Assembly (NCBI GenBank): GCA_018829445.1
Contig: JAHJTV010000008.1
Span: 124,001 to 188,000, forward strand
Direction of reading: 5' to 3'
DNA length: 64,000 bases
DNA from: a bacterium
GTDB lineage: Bacteria > SAR324 > XYD2-FULL-50-16
Below, in pieces: positions 18,119-27,018 of this stretch (positions are counted from its first letter, which is position 1; each line of letters begins with the position of its first letter). A program made the translations under genes and the position numbers. The notes under the pieces were generated by a model, which was given only the letters and a program-made list of their open reading frames with translations, was not told the DNA's origin and searched no databases.

Positions 18119-19651
18119 CTATTGTGAAGCACTCGTATCACTGGGAACAAAACTTGATTTGAAAAGGACAGGCATACAATGGTTTTCAATAATGTCCTCC
18201 TCAATTTGCATCAGATTTTCTTCCAGTTTTTGACAGGGTTCAATATCCCTGTAATTGACACGAAATATCCCTAGTTCCATCAGTTGACTCATACAGGCAG
18301 CGGCACCGTCTCCCCAATCTCCACCACCATACATATACTGACGATGAGCTTGAAGCAGACCATTTATTTTCTCCGAGGTGAGTGCCGCATCCAATTGAGC
18401 CAGCTCAACACCCGCATTTGTGTAGCGATTGTTCATAACATAGCGTTTGGCATAAACGTCTTTAAACACTCTTATACCGCCTTTTACTTGTTTCCAGTTA
18501 GTATCAATATGTTTTTTACATATTTTGGCTTTATAATAGATATTCATCATGGCTCGATCAGCCCGGTTTAATTCCGCGAAGAATTCCGCATTCTGATTGA
18601 GGTTGTGCTTCTTCTCATACATGAGGAGTTTTCTTCCTTCTTGTGGTTGAGGCGGGCCCCCTTGAGCACTTGCTTTATATCCAGCAACGTCTTCCTCCAA
18701 TTTCATCAGCGTCTGAAATTCTGTATTCTCAACCCAGGGAACAACTTCAATGGATGTGACTTTCCCGGTTCTTGGATTCTGCATGGAAATAAATGCATCC
18801 TTGATAGCGGCTTTAAAGGTTTCGATATCATAAGAGATAAGAGTGGCTTTCTCGTTTTTCCCGAGGCCAAATGCGGAAGCCGTGATGGTCAGATTTCGAT
18901 TCACAGCTGCACTTGAGAAAGAAGTTGTATCAGTTGTTGTATCCTTGGTATCCTCAGTTGTTTTTTCAGTTTGGTCAGACTCTCCCTTCTTGCTGATAAC
19001 TTTTTTTCTGAAACCTTTCAACTCCGATTCCAGCTGATTGATAAATTTACTATCCTCCAATGTAGTAACCGATTTAAATTTAAAATTTGAGGTAAACAGG
19101 GCACTCCTGCGGATAGACCTAATATAATAAGAACCGCAGCTACTGAAAAAACCGGGGAGATCATTATTTTCAATCAGTTTCGCCGCAGTATCACTCAAAC
19201 GGGTTTTACTTTCATCAACGGAAGCGTAATAGGAGTCAATAGTGACATTGACAATGATCTGTTTAGTCTCTTCAAAGGTTGCAGTAGACTCTTGATTGGT
19301 TCCCTGAGTGGTCGTCTTTGTATCCTCTGTATCTCTTGTCAGAGAATTCTTAAAGGTTGTATTGGCAATCTTCATAAACTGACTATCGCTGTTGTTAATC
19401 TCGGACAAAAAGTCATCGATCTCCTGAAAGCTATAGGTAAAATCATAGGAGGGTTCGGTAAGTTGGATGTCTTTGAGGCAGGTGGACTGATAGGTATTGG
19501 TCGCAACCGAATATCCCCTTCCCAATACAGGTGTGGAATCCAAGTTGGTCACCCTGTTATCCTGAATTAGTGTAGGCCCGCCAAACAAAGTCTCGGCCAC
19601 GATAAAAAAAGTCAAAACAACCCAAGTTAATGTCAGTTTTTTAATTGTCAT
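18119..19651 (-). CDS. Exported MACPF-like protein, paralogue 1
   Basis: A 510-residue protein with a signal peptide (about 1-24). It has the family hallmarks seen in all members of this array. VLGRGYSV (42-49) is near the N-terminus, with a conserved Cys58 (QSTCL). YYASVDES (141-148) leads to CGSYYVRS (172-179), which sits where MACPF proteins have Y/F-GTHY. VVPWVEN (303-309) follows. The region between, rich in Thr, Ser and Glu (about 85-130 and 195-250), is variable as expected for membrane-inserting segments. The C-terminal 190 residues are helical with conserved Cys and the end motif HCMP. Family membership is inferred from motifs. GGGAG precedes the ATG. Confidence 0.7.
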   Translation of the reverse strand: MTIKKLTLTWVVLTFFIVAETLFGGPTLIQDNRVTNLDSTPVLGRGYSVATNTYQSTCLKDIQLTEPSYDFTYSFQEIDDFLSEINNSDSQFMKIANTTFKNSLTRDTEDTKTTTQGTNQESTATFEETKQIIVNVTIDSYYASVDESKTRLSDTAAKLIENNDLPGFFSSCGSYYIRSIRRSALFTSNFKFKSVTTLEDSKFINQLESELKGFRKKVISKKGESDQTEKTTEDTKDTTTDTTSFSSAAVNRNLTITASAFGLGKNEKATLISYDIETFKAAIKDAFISMQNPRTGKVTSIEVVPWVENTEFQTLMKLEEDVAGYKASAQGGPPQPQEGRKLLMYEKKHNLNQNAEFFAELNRADRAMMNIYYKAKICKKHIDTNWKQVKGGIRVFKDVYAKRYVMNNRYTNAGVELAQLDAALTSEKINGLLQAHRQYMYGGGDWGDGAAACMSQLMELGIFRVNYRDIEPCQKLEENLMQIEEDIIENHCMPVLFKSSFVPSDTSASQ

Positions 19652-19793
19652 TAAGACTAATCTCCCTCAACTTTTACGAGAATTTTTCTCAAGGTTTGAT
19701 ATATTGAATTAATATAAAAACATAAGTAACTATATCGAAACAGACATCTGCGGACTCATGGCAGAATTCAATGTTTCTTTGATACGAGCTATT

Positions 19794-20270
19794 CTATTCA
19801 TCAAGATAAATTCCGGAGCCAACCCACCAATCGTCTTCAACTTTTTCAAAATAGCCAAGTTTGGGTGTTATTCTTTTTGTCGTTGGGTGAAACCAGAAAA
19901 ATTTTAGCCAGCCGTTGCCTTTATATTTAATTTTCTCGACCATCACTCTTATGATTCTAGTCCCCTGGGTGTCTTCCAACAAAGAAAGATCTTTGCCTAT
20001 CAAGCCGGGGTTAGACCCGTGAGAGAGTACCTTACAATCAAGATCATAAGCGTAAATGTACAACTCCCCCCGATTAAAAAGTCCCTCTTTATCCTTATAC
20101 TCTCGAAGAGCGGCTTTTTTCCCGTATATCTTGGCGAAAAAAACGGCTTCCTTTACAAAACCGACCAGATCTTCTTTGGTGATATAGCGATCATATTTGG
20201 GATTATACCGCGCGTATCCCGTACTTGTGGTAAGAATGATTATTGCTAATATCCCTATCAGTGCTTTCAT
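19794..20270 (-). CDS. Exported single Cache-domain protein
   Basis: A 158-residue protein with a cleavable signal peptide (about 1-20, STGYA/RYN). The rest is one Cache-type module (sCache_2-like). A helix, IYGKKAALREYKDKEGLF, is followed by ELYIYAYDLDCKVLSHG and a closing PKLGYFEKVEDDWWVGSGIY strand pair. It resembles each half of the tandem Cache protein at 17137-18084, so the two are probably paralogues. It has no membrane anchor after cleavage and no output domain, and it lies between two MACPF-like genes on the same strand. It would be a soluble ligand-binding protein in the periplasm. Confidence 0.8.
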   Translation of the reverse strand: MKALIGILAIIILTTSTGYARYNPKYDRYITKEDLVGFVKEAVFFAKIYGKKAALREYKDKEGLFNRGELYIYAYDLDCKVLSHGSNPGLIGKDLSLLEDTQGTRIIRVMVEKIKYKGNGWLKFFWFHPTTKRITPKLGYFEKVEDDWWVGSGIYLDE

Positions 20271-20363
20271 TTTTCTTTTCCCTTTTGAACCTTTTTTAAA
20301 AAAACAAATCCCTGCTCTGGTTGATTTTTACTATTCCCCAAAAACTCTCAATTATATTATTCC

Positions 20364-21773
20364 TTATTGCTTTGCTCTGGCTAATTTTGGCATACAATAA
20401 TCGTCTATTATCTCATTAGTGGAAGTAGAAAAGGCTGTTCTCAACTCCTTACAAATGGGGATATCCCGCCAGCTTTTTTTAAAGATCCCACTTCGCATAA
20501 TTTGCCGCATACACTCCCTTGCCCCGCTTTTACCATCTTCACCATACATAAACCGGTCTTCATCCGTTAGAAGATCATCAATTTTTTCCGGTGTTAACTC
20601 AGCTTCCAGACCTTGGATTTTTAGAGTGTTTGGATTCTTGTTATTCTGAAGCATTGCGTTTAACAAACCTGGCAAGAGTTTTCCTTCCCTTTTCCATCTT
20701 GATTCGATCTGCTGTTTACAAATCAAGGCCTTGTAATAGATGTCCATCAGATTACGATCGGTACGCCCAATTTGTGCGAGAAATTCGGCGTTCATGTTAA
20801 GAATCTTCTTCTTTTCAAACAGCAGCAGCCGTTCGCCGGTTTCATCTTCTATCTCTTCCTCCAGGTCGATAAGATTCTGGAAGCTTGCGTTTTCGACCCA
20901 AGGAATAACCTCCATGGTCGAAACCCTGCCCGTCATCGGATTCTGCATTGAGATAAATGCTTCTTTGATTGCGGCTTTGTAAGTTGGCAAGTCATAAGCG
21001 ATCAGGGTGGCATTCTGGTTTTTACCTAACCCCCAGGCTTTGGTTGTTATGGTTAATCTTTTTTTGCTGGCCATGGATTCAAATGAGTTCCTGACATTCA
21101 AGGTAACCCCTGCCCCTCCCTGATTACTGGAAAGGTATTCCACCAGTTTCCCTCCAAAACCTTTGATAGCCAGTTCGAGTTGCATTTCAAAATCCTTGTT
21201 TCTCTCCTCGCTTTCATCAAGATAGGTAAACAGAGATACAAATTTTGCTGTACGGCCAATGGATCTTACATAGAATGATCCGCAACTGTGAAAAAAGCCG
21301 GGAATATCACTGTTCAACAACAGGGTTTTGGCGGCATCGCTTAAAGAGGTCGACCCTTCATCCACGGATGCATAATAGGTATGCATGTTTATTTCAACCC
21401 GTAAATTATGGTAGTACATGGTAACCCCTTCCACCTGAGTGGAAGTACCGCTGGCCTTGATATCAAAAGCCAGGTAGCTGACATCAAAACCCAGGCCCCG
21501 GGTGGTACTGGTACGTTCCATGTCCTCTTTTTCCAGGGATTCAAAGGTATAGTCAAAGTCATAGGAGGGCTCAGTGACTTTGATATTCTGCATACAGGTA
21601 GACTGAAACGTATTGGTGGAGATTGAATAACCTCTACCCAATACCGGCGTAGTAGCCAGATCAAATATCCTGTTGTCCCGGATAATCGTAGGGCCGGCAA
21701 CCAGACCAATTGGCATCAGCGTCAACAGGGTGATCAGTATTCTCAGAATCAAGGTGTTCTTAAAAACTTTCAT
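20364..21773 (-). CDS. Exported MACPF-like protein, paralogue 2
   Basis: A 469-residue family member from the ATG at 21773, chosen because GGGA lies six to seven bases upstream and the other copies start with the same short MK-type signal peptide. An ATG four codons earlier is possible. Motifs are VLGRGYSI (44-51), Cys60, YYASVDEG (133-140), CGSFYVRS (164-171) and an EVIPWVEN strand. The first variable insert is short and less Ser-rich (TRGLGFDVSYLAFDIK). The Cys-bearing helical C-terminus ends with YCMPKLA. Fifty-three bases separate it from paralogue 3 upstream, consistent with an operon. Confidence 0.7.
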   Translation of the reverse strand: MKVFKNTLILRILITLLTLMPIGLVAGPTIIRDNRIFDLATTPVLGRGYSISTNTFQSTCMQNIKVTEPSYDFDYTFESLEKEDMERTSTTRGLGFDVSYLAFDIKASGTSTQVEGVTMYYHNLRVEINMHTYYASVDEGSTSLSDAAKTLLLNSDIPGFFHSCGSFYVRSIGRTAKFVSLFTYLDESEERNKDFEMQLELAIKGFGGKLVEYLSSNQGGAGVTLNVRNSFESMASKKRLTITTKAWGLGKNQNATLIAYDLPTYKAAIKEAFISMQNPMTGRVSTMEVIPWVENASFQNLIDLEEEIEDETGERLLLFEKKKILNMNAEFLAQIGRTDRNLMDIYYKALICKQQIESRWKREGKLLPGLLNAMLQNNKNPNTLKIQGLEAELTPEKIDDLLTDEDRFMYGEDGKSGARECMRQIMRSGIFKKSWRDIPICKELRTAFSTSTNEIIDDYCMPKLARAKQ

Positions 21774-21826
21774 TTTAAATCCCATTCCAGTCTGGAATCC
21801 TAAGGTTTATTGTTTTTTCCATTCCT

Positions 21827-23293
21827 TTACTTGGCCAGCATTGGCATACAATGATTTTCTAATATCTGGTTCTCCGTATCTTCCATCTTTTCCAAAATAG
21901 TATCACATGATGGAATATCTCTATAAGAAACCTTGAATATGCCTTGCCGCATAATGTCTTTCATGCATTGTGACCAACCTTTATTAGAGCTACCATCTCC
22001 ATAAAGAAATCTCTCCTCGGTTTCCAGCAGATCATCAATCTTCTCCTGAGTGAGGAGCCTGTCAAGGCTGGCAAGCGGATAAGTGCCTCCCACTTTGTTG
22101 TTGAGCACATTTTTGTTGCGATATTCCAGTTTAAGAAATCCGTTGTTCTTCCAGTTTTCATCAATGTATTTCCTGCAAATCTTGGCCTTGTAATATAGAT
22201 TTAACAACTTTCGATCCATCCGCTCAGCTTCCGCCATAAACTCGGCATTCTGATTAAGAATGTTTTTCTTCTCATAAAGCAGGAGTTTTCGTGGCTTGTT
22301 CTCTGCTGCTCCCGGAGAAGCGCCCTGCTGATTTTCTGTTGGTGTTGCAACCACCTCCGTGTCTTCCTCCAGCTTGATTAAAGCCTGGAAGTCCGTATTC
22401 TCGACCCAGGGGACAACTTCTATACTGGAAACCTTTCCTGTTTTCGGATTCTGCATGGAGATAAAGGCATCTGCAATGGAGGCTTTAAAGGAATCGATAT
22501 CATATGAAATCAGGGTGGCTTTTTCATTTTTACCCAGACCGAACGCAGCAACATTAATGGTTAGTTTGCGTGATGCGGCTTTTTTTCTGAATTCTCTGGC
22601 TGCGCTTCCTCCCAGCGCTGTTACGGCAGACTCAACAATATCTTGAGTAAGTTGGTTTTTGATGCTGGATCCAAAACCGTTAATTTCAGCTTCCATATCA
22701 GCTTCAAAGTTCTCATCCGGTTTTTTCTCCCTGGTTTTGTAGGTAAATATCGCCACAAATTTGGCATTTCGCCCGATGGAGCGAACATAATAGGAGCCAC
22801 AGCTGCTGAAAAACCCGGGAATATCGTTGTTAACGAGCAATTGAGCCGCTGAACTACTCATTTTGGTCTCACTCTCGTCAAGTGAGGCGTAATAAGAGTT
22901 CAGATTAATCTCAACGTAAATATTATGATTAAAATAAGTTTCTTCCCCTTCCGCCCTGTTTATTGACGGTGGGATCAACCTTTTTACCAATTCATTCCTG
23001 AACGCTTCACTAAAAGAATTAACATCGATCTTACTCTCCAGTTCACCACTGCCTTCACCTTCCAATTCAATGGAGTTGAACAGGTAGGTAAAATCATAAG
23101 AGGGATCGGTAACATTGACCTTGTTCAGGCAAGTCGACTGAAAGGTATTGGTGGCAATGGAATATCCCCTTCCCAATACCGGTGTTATTGACAGATCGTG
23201 TATTCTGTTATCAGTAATAACAGTCGGACCTGCGATAACATTCAGGACAGGGAAAACAAAACAAAAAAACAGTAGGACCTTTAATATTTTCAT
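21827..23293 (-). CDS. Exported MACPF-like protein, paralogue 3
   Basis: A 488-residue member. The frame is open 18 codons further upstream, but the ATG at 23293 begins a typical signal peptide (hydrophobic 5-20, INGPT-like junction AGPTVITDN). Motifs are VLGRGYSI (39-46), Cys55, YYASLDES (134-141), CGSYYVRS (165-172) and VVPWVEN. The first variable segment is acidic and Gly-rich (ELEGEGSGELESKID), and the second contains a hydrophobic AVTALGGSAAREF patch. A Gln/Pro-rich linker (about 320-340) precedes the helical C-terminal domain, which ends HCMPMLAK. Confidence 0.7.
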   Translation of the reverse strand: MKILKVLLFFCFVFPVLNVIAGPTVITDNRIHDLSITPVLGRGYSIATNTFQSTCLNKVNVTDPSYDFTYLFNSIELEGEGSGELESKIDVNSFSEAFRNELVKRLIPPSINRAEGEETYFNHNIYVEINLNSYYASLDESETKMSSSAAQLLVNNDIPGFFSSCGSYYVRSIGRNAKFVAIFTYKTREKKPDENFEADMEAEINGFGSSIKNQLTQDIVESAVTALGGSAAREFRKKAASRKLTINVAAFGLGKNEKATLISYDIDSFKASIADAFISMQNPKTGKVSSIEVVPWVENTDFQALIKLEEDTEVVATPTENQQGASPGAAENKPRKLLLYEKKNILNQNAEFMAEAERMDRKLLNLYYKAKICRKYIDENWKNNGFLKLEYRNKNVLNNKVGGTYPLASLDRLLTQEKIDDLLETEERFLYGDGSSNKGWSQCMKDIMRQGIFKVSYRDIPSCDTILEKMEDTENQILENHCMPMLAK

Positions 23294-23363
23294 ACAATGC
23301 CCATCGTCTGTATTAACAGGTTTGGGTAATAAAATGAATTTCGGCAACAGTTTAAACCGGCAA

Positions 23364-24956
23364 CTATGGCATTAATTCGGGCATACAATAATATTCAATA
23401 CCATCATTTTGAATTTCACCCATGTTTTGAATAATGGGTTGACATTCAGCAATGTCTCGATAGCTAATCTTAAAAATCCCAAGTTTCAGGATGTTTTTCA
23501 TGCAAATACTGGCTCCTCCATCTCCTTCAGCACCGTACATGAAAGTTTTATGAGTTTGGTAAATCTGATCAACTCTATCTTGCGAAACTATACTATCCAG
23601 CTCTGTTAGAGGTATGGATCTTTCAAGAAATCTTTTATTCTGAACTCGGGCTTCCAGGTATTCCTCCCTAAATGCACCGTCTTTCTTCCAGTTCATATCG
23701 ATATTTTTCCGGCACAGTCTGGCCTTGTAGTACATATTCATAATATTTCGATCAACACGATCAATCTCAATGATGAATTCGGCGTTTTCATTGAGGTACA
23801 TTTTCTTCTCATAAAGCAATTGTTTGGGCTTTAGTCTCTGCATGGGATTTCCATCTTCATCCATTTCCTGCTCGCCTGCGGCATTCAGTACCGGTTCATA
23901 CTCATCTTCTGACTCATCAAGCCTTATCAGATTCTGAAATTGGGTGTTTTCCACCCAGGGAACCACTTCCATACTCACCACTTTTCCTGTCTGAGGATTT
24001 TGCATGGAGATAAATGCCTCTTGAATCGCCGCTTTAAAAGAATCGATATCATACGAGATTATCTTGGCATCTTCTCTTTTTCCGATTCCAAAGGCAAAAG
24101 TAGTAATGGTCAGGTTCTTTTCAGATGCCTTTTGATTAAATTCGTAGGATGACTTTGCGGCATATTGATAATCGAAATCAGTTCGCGTTGAACTTTCAGC
24201 CTTTTCACTGGTACTCCCTCTATTGTAAGTACTCTGGCCCGAGGAAGCCCGAAATCCCTTGATCTGATTCTCAATACTGTTCTCAAAAGCCATGTCCCGT
24301 TCGGTTGATGTGGAGCTGTATTCGAAAAAGGATAACATGACCGCTTCTCTTCCGATTGATCGAACATAATAGGGACCGCAACTGGAGAAAAATCCGGGAA
24401 TGTCTCTATTGGTCAACAATCTTGCCGCACTTGTACCAATCTTGGTTTGGGCTTCATCAACAGAGGCATAGTAAGTGATAAGATTGATGTTCACTTCTAT
24501 GATATGGCTATAAGAAGTTCCACTTGCAGTGACTTTGGATGTCCCCGCACGCTTGTATATCTGATTCAACTGATTCTTGTACTGGCTACTGCTTGTTCTT
24601 TTGGTTTTTGTACTAAGCCACCCACCACTTGTAGAACTGCTGGAGCTGGAACCACTATTGGTAGTGGTAACATTGGCGGAGCTTGAAGTTGCACCTGTCG
24701 AAGTACTGGTGGTCTCCGAACTGGCCTCGATGGAATTGAACGTATAAGACAAATCGTAGGAAGGTTCGGTGATCACAACATTATCCATACAGGTCGACTG
24801 AAACGTGTTGGTTCCGATCGAATATCCTCGTCCCAGAACAGGAGTCAGAGCCGTATCGGTAATTCTGCTGTCACGAATAATCGTTGGACCTCCAATAACA
24901 GGCAACCCCATCAATAAAGCAAAAATAAGACAGAAATAAAGCTTTAAACATTTCAT
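23364..24956 (-). CDS. Exported MACPF-like protein, paralogue 4
   Basis: A 530-residue member. The ATG at 24956 is preceded by GGAGA at six bases; the longer frame overlaps the upstream gene. Motifs are VLGRGYSI (40-47), Cys56, YYASVDEA (162-169), CGPYYVRS (193-200) and VVPWVEN. The first insert is a striking Ser/Thr/Gly low-complexity run (about 79-125), and the second is Ser/Thr/Tyr-rich (about 225-265), both of the composition seen in amphipathic membrane-inserting hairpins. An acidic linker (EDEYEPVLNAAGEQEMDEDG) precedes the helical C-terminus with Cys and YCMP. Confidence 0.7.
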   Translation of the reverse strand: MKCLKLYFCLIFALLMGLPVIGGPTIIRDSRITDTALTPVLGRGYSIGTNTFQSTCMDNVVITEPSYDLSYTFNSIEASSETTSTSTGATSSSANVTTTNSGSSSSSSTSGGWLSTKTKRTSSSQYKNQLNQIYKRAGTSKVTASGTSYSHIIEVNINLITYYASVDEAQTKIGTSAARLLTNRDIPGFFSSCGPYYVRSIGREAVMLSFFEYSSTSTERDMAFENSIENQIKGFRASSGQSTYNRGSTSEKAESSTRTDFDYQYAAKSSYEFNQKASEKNLTITTFAFGIGKREDAKIISYDIDSFKAAIQEAFISMQNPQTGKVVSMEVVPWVENTQFQNLIRLDESEDEYEPVLNAAGEQEMDEDGNPMQRLKPKQLLYEKKMYLNENAEFIIEIDRVDRNIMNMYYKARLCRKNIDMNWKKDGAFREEYLEARVQNKRFLERSIPLTELDSIVSQDRVDQIYQTHKTFMYGAEGDGGASICMKNILKLGIFKISYRDIAECQPIIQNMGEIQNDGIEYYCMPELMP

Positions 24957-25030
24957 CAGATTCTCCATTTTATTGGTTAACAACACAATAAAAACAGCTT
25001 TTAAAAACTCGGGTGAAAAAACAAAACATC

Positions 25031-26659
25031 TTAAAAACCGGCGATTTCCGGCATACAAAAATTCTCAAGCAGGTCACTCTGAACATCACCTAATTGTTCC
25101 AGAATAGACTGGCATTCCTCAATCTCTCTGTAGCTTTTCTTATATATCCCCTCGGACATTATCCGTCGAATGCAAGCGGAAGCTCCGGGGGTCTCTTCAT
25201 CGGGGCCATACATAAAATCGATTTCATTCTTAAGCAGGCTTTTGACATATTCCTTGGTGACTTTCTCATCAAGGAATGCCAAAGTCACGGAGGCTCCTCC
25301 CCTGTGATTAACCAAGAGGGCACCGGCATATTCAGGTTTCAGTGAGCTCCCTTCCTTGAAGTTCATGTCGATATTTTTTTTGCAAAGACTGGCTTTATAA
25401 TACATATTCATTTTGTTGCGGTCGGTTCTCTCGATCTCCATAAAAAATTCTGCATTCATATTAAGAGTATGCTTTTTTTCATATAAAAGACGGATCTCCG
25501 GCTTCCGTTCCTGATCAGCGGATGGAGGTTCTGCTGATCCGGCTTCTCCTTCAGCGGGCGGTGGTTGAGGTACCTCCTCCCTCTCAAGGGGAACAAGAGC
25601 TTGAAATTCGGTATTTTCCACCCAGGGAACGACCTCTATACTGGAAACCTTCCCGGTCTCGGGATTCTGCATGGCCATAAATGCATCCTGCACAGCTGTT
25701 TTAAAGGTATCCATGTCAAAGGAGATCAGAGTGGCTTTTTTATCTTTCCCCAACCCATAAGCTGACGTATTGATCGTCAACCGGTAGCTTTCCGCCTTAC
25801 TGTTAAACTCCTCTTTCCTTTTTTGCTCCTCGATATCTTTGGCTGACTGGGATTGTGACGCACTGGCGGTTGATATCCCGGCGGAAATTTTACCCCAGGT
25901 CGCACTTGCACTTGCTTTAAAGCTTGATTTACTTTCCGTGCTGAAACTTGAGACTTCGGATCTTAGCTGGTCCTCAAAGGATTCATCTCGGGTTGTGCTC
26001 TCCGATTGGTAAGAAAAAATTGAAACAAAGACAGCTTTTCTACCAATCGATCTGACATAATAGGGGCCGCAGGCACTAAAAAAGCCGGGCAGATCCTGGG
26101 AACTTAGAAGCCTTTTGGCTGCACCGCTGAGCGGGCTTCGACTCTCATCCAGTGAAGCATAATATGAATAAAGGCTGATGGTGGCCAGCATTGAATGGCT
26201 GTAATAGGTTTTGCCTGCAACAACTGTTGATTTGGAAATACTCTTTAGGCTGGTGTCAATTCCTGATCGGGTACTGCTGTAGCTTCCACTCATACTGGCA
26301 CCCATTCCAACAAACGGTATAAAATGGGCTTGAGACTGCGTGCTGGTGGAACTGGCGGCCTGCCTTTGGGAGGTGCTGCGATCACTGCTCTCTTCCTCGG
26401 AGGTTGAGGTTCTTTCGGTTCCCTTGTCTTCCAGTTGAATAAATGAATATTTCATATCGTATGAAGGTTCTGTAATAACAACCTTCTCCATACAGGTTGA
26501 CTGGAATGTATTGGTTCCTATAGAATACCCCCTCCCAAGAACCGGGGTTGTTGCCAGATCGGTCACCCGGTTATCGCGAATTATCGTTGGGCCCGCTATA
26601 AGGTCTAAAGTACTTAAAATAAAAGTGAATACCAGCATCAATTTACTAAAAGATTTCAT
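25031..26659 (-). CDS. Exported MACPF-like protein, paralogue 5
   Basis: A 542-residue member that probably heads the run of five genes down to 18119. AAGAGGT precedes the ATG. The signal peptide covers about 1-22. Motifs are VLGRGYSI (40-47), Cys56, YYASLDES (166-173), CGPYYVRS (197-204) and VVPWVEN. The first insert (about 78-150) is long, Ser/Thr-rich and alternating, with a small hydrophobic core (FIPFVGMGASMSGSY). The second (about 218-275) is a Ser/Ala-rich stretch. A Pro/Glu linker separates the C-terminal helical domain, which ends FCMPEIAGF. Confidence 0.7.
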   Translation of the reverse strand: MKSFSKLMLVFTFILSTLDLIAGPTIIRDNRVTDLATTPVLGRGYSIGTNTFQSTCMEKVVITEPSYDMKYSFIQLEDKGTERTSTSEEESSDRSTSQRQAASSTSTQSQAHFIPFVGMGASMSGSYSSTRSGIDTSLKSISKSTVVAGKTYYSHSMLATISLYSYYASLDESRSPLSGAAKRLLSSQDLPGFFSACGPYYVRSIGRKAVFVSIFSYQSESTTRDESFEDQLRSEVSSFSTESKSSFKASASATWGKISAGISTASASQSQSAKDIEEQKRKEEFNSKAESYRLTINTSAYGLGKDKKATLISFDMDTFKTAVQDAFMAMQNPETGKVSSIEVVPWVENTEFQALVPLEREEVPQPPPAEGEAGSAEPPSADQERKPEIRLLYEKKHTLNMNAEFFMEIERTDRNKMNMYYKASLCKKNIDMNFKEGSSLKPEYAGALLVNHRGGASVTLAFLDEKVTKEYVKSLLKNEIDFMYGPDEETPGASACIRRIMSEGIYKKSYREIEECQSILEQLGDVQSDLLENFCMPEIAGF

Positions 26660-27018
26660 TATGACCTCTTAATCGATTTGAAAATTATTGGCATATTGAA
26701 CGAGTACAAATGTTTTCCTTAACATAGTAAACTGTAATAAAAAGTTAAATGGACCGATTCCAGTTTTGGTAGTAAATTGAGCCATGCTATTCACTAATTG
26801 ATTTCTTCAACTCAATATTTATAAGCAATTGATTGCATGAAATTTACACTAAGTTTTCTTGAATAATCAACGACTTTTTTAATAATTAATTATTTTGATT
26901 GTACTATTTCTTTGAAAGCCACAAAGAATCTCACCAATCCGATATTGTCTTTTAAAACGTTAACCGTTTGTTTCTTATTAAGATTTTTATGCTTGCATGG
27001 AGTGCCGCAAGCGACAAA
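26660..27018. other. AT-rich intergenic region
   Basis: These 359 bases separate the LRR gene from the MACPF-like run and should carry the promoter for paralogue 5. I see no gene, strong hairpin or repeat. Confidence 0.4.
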
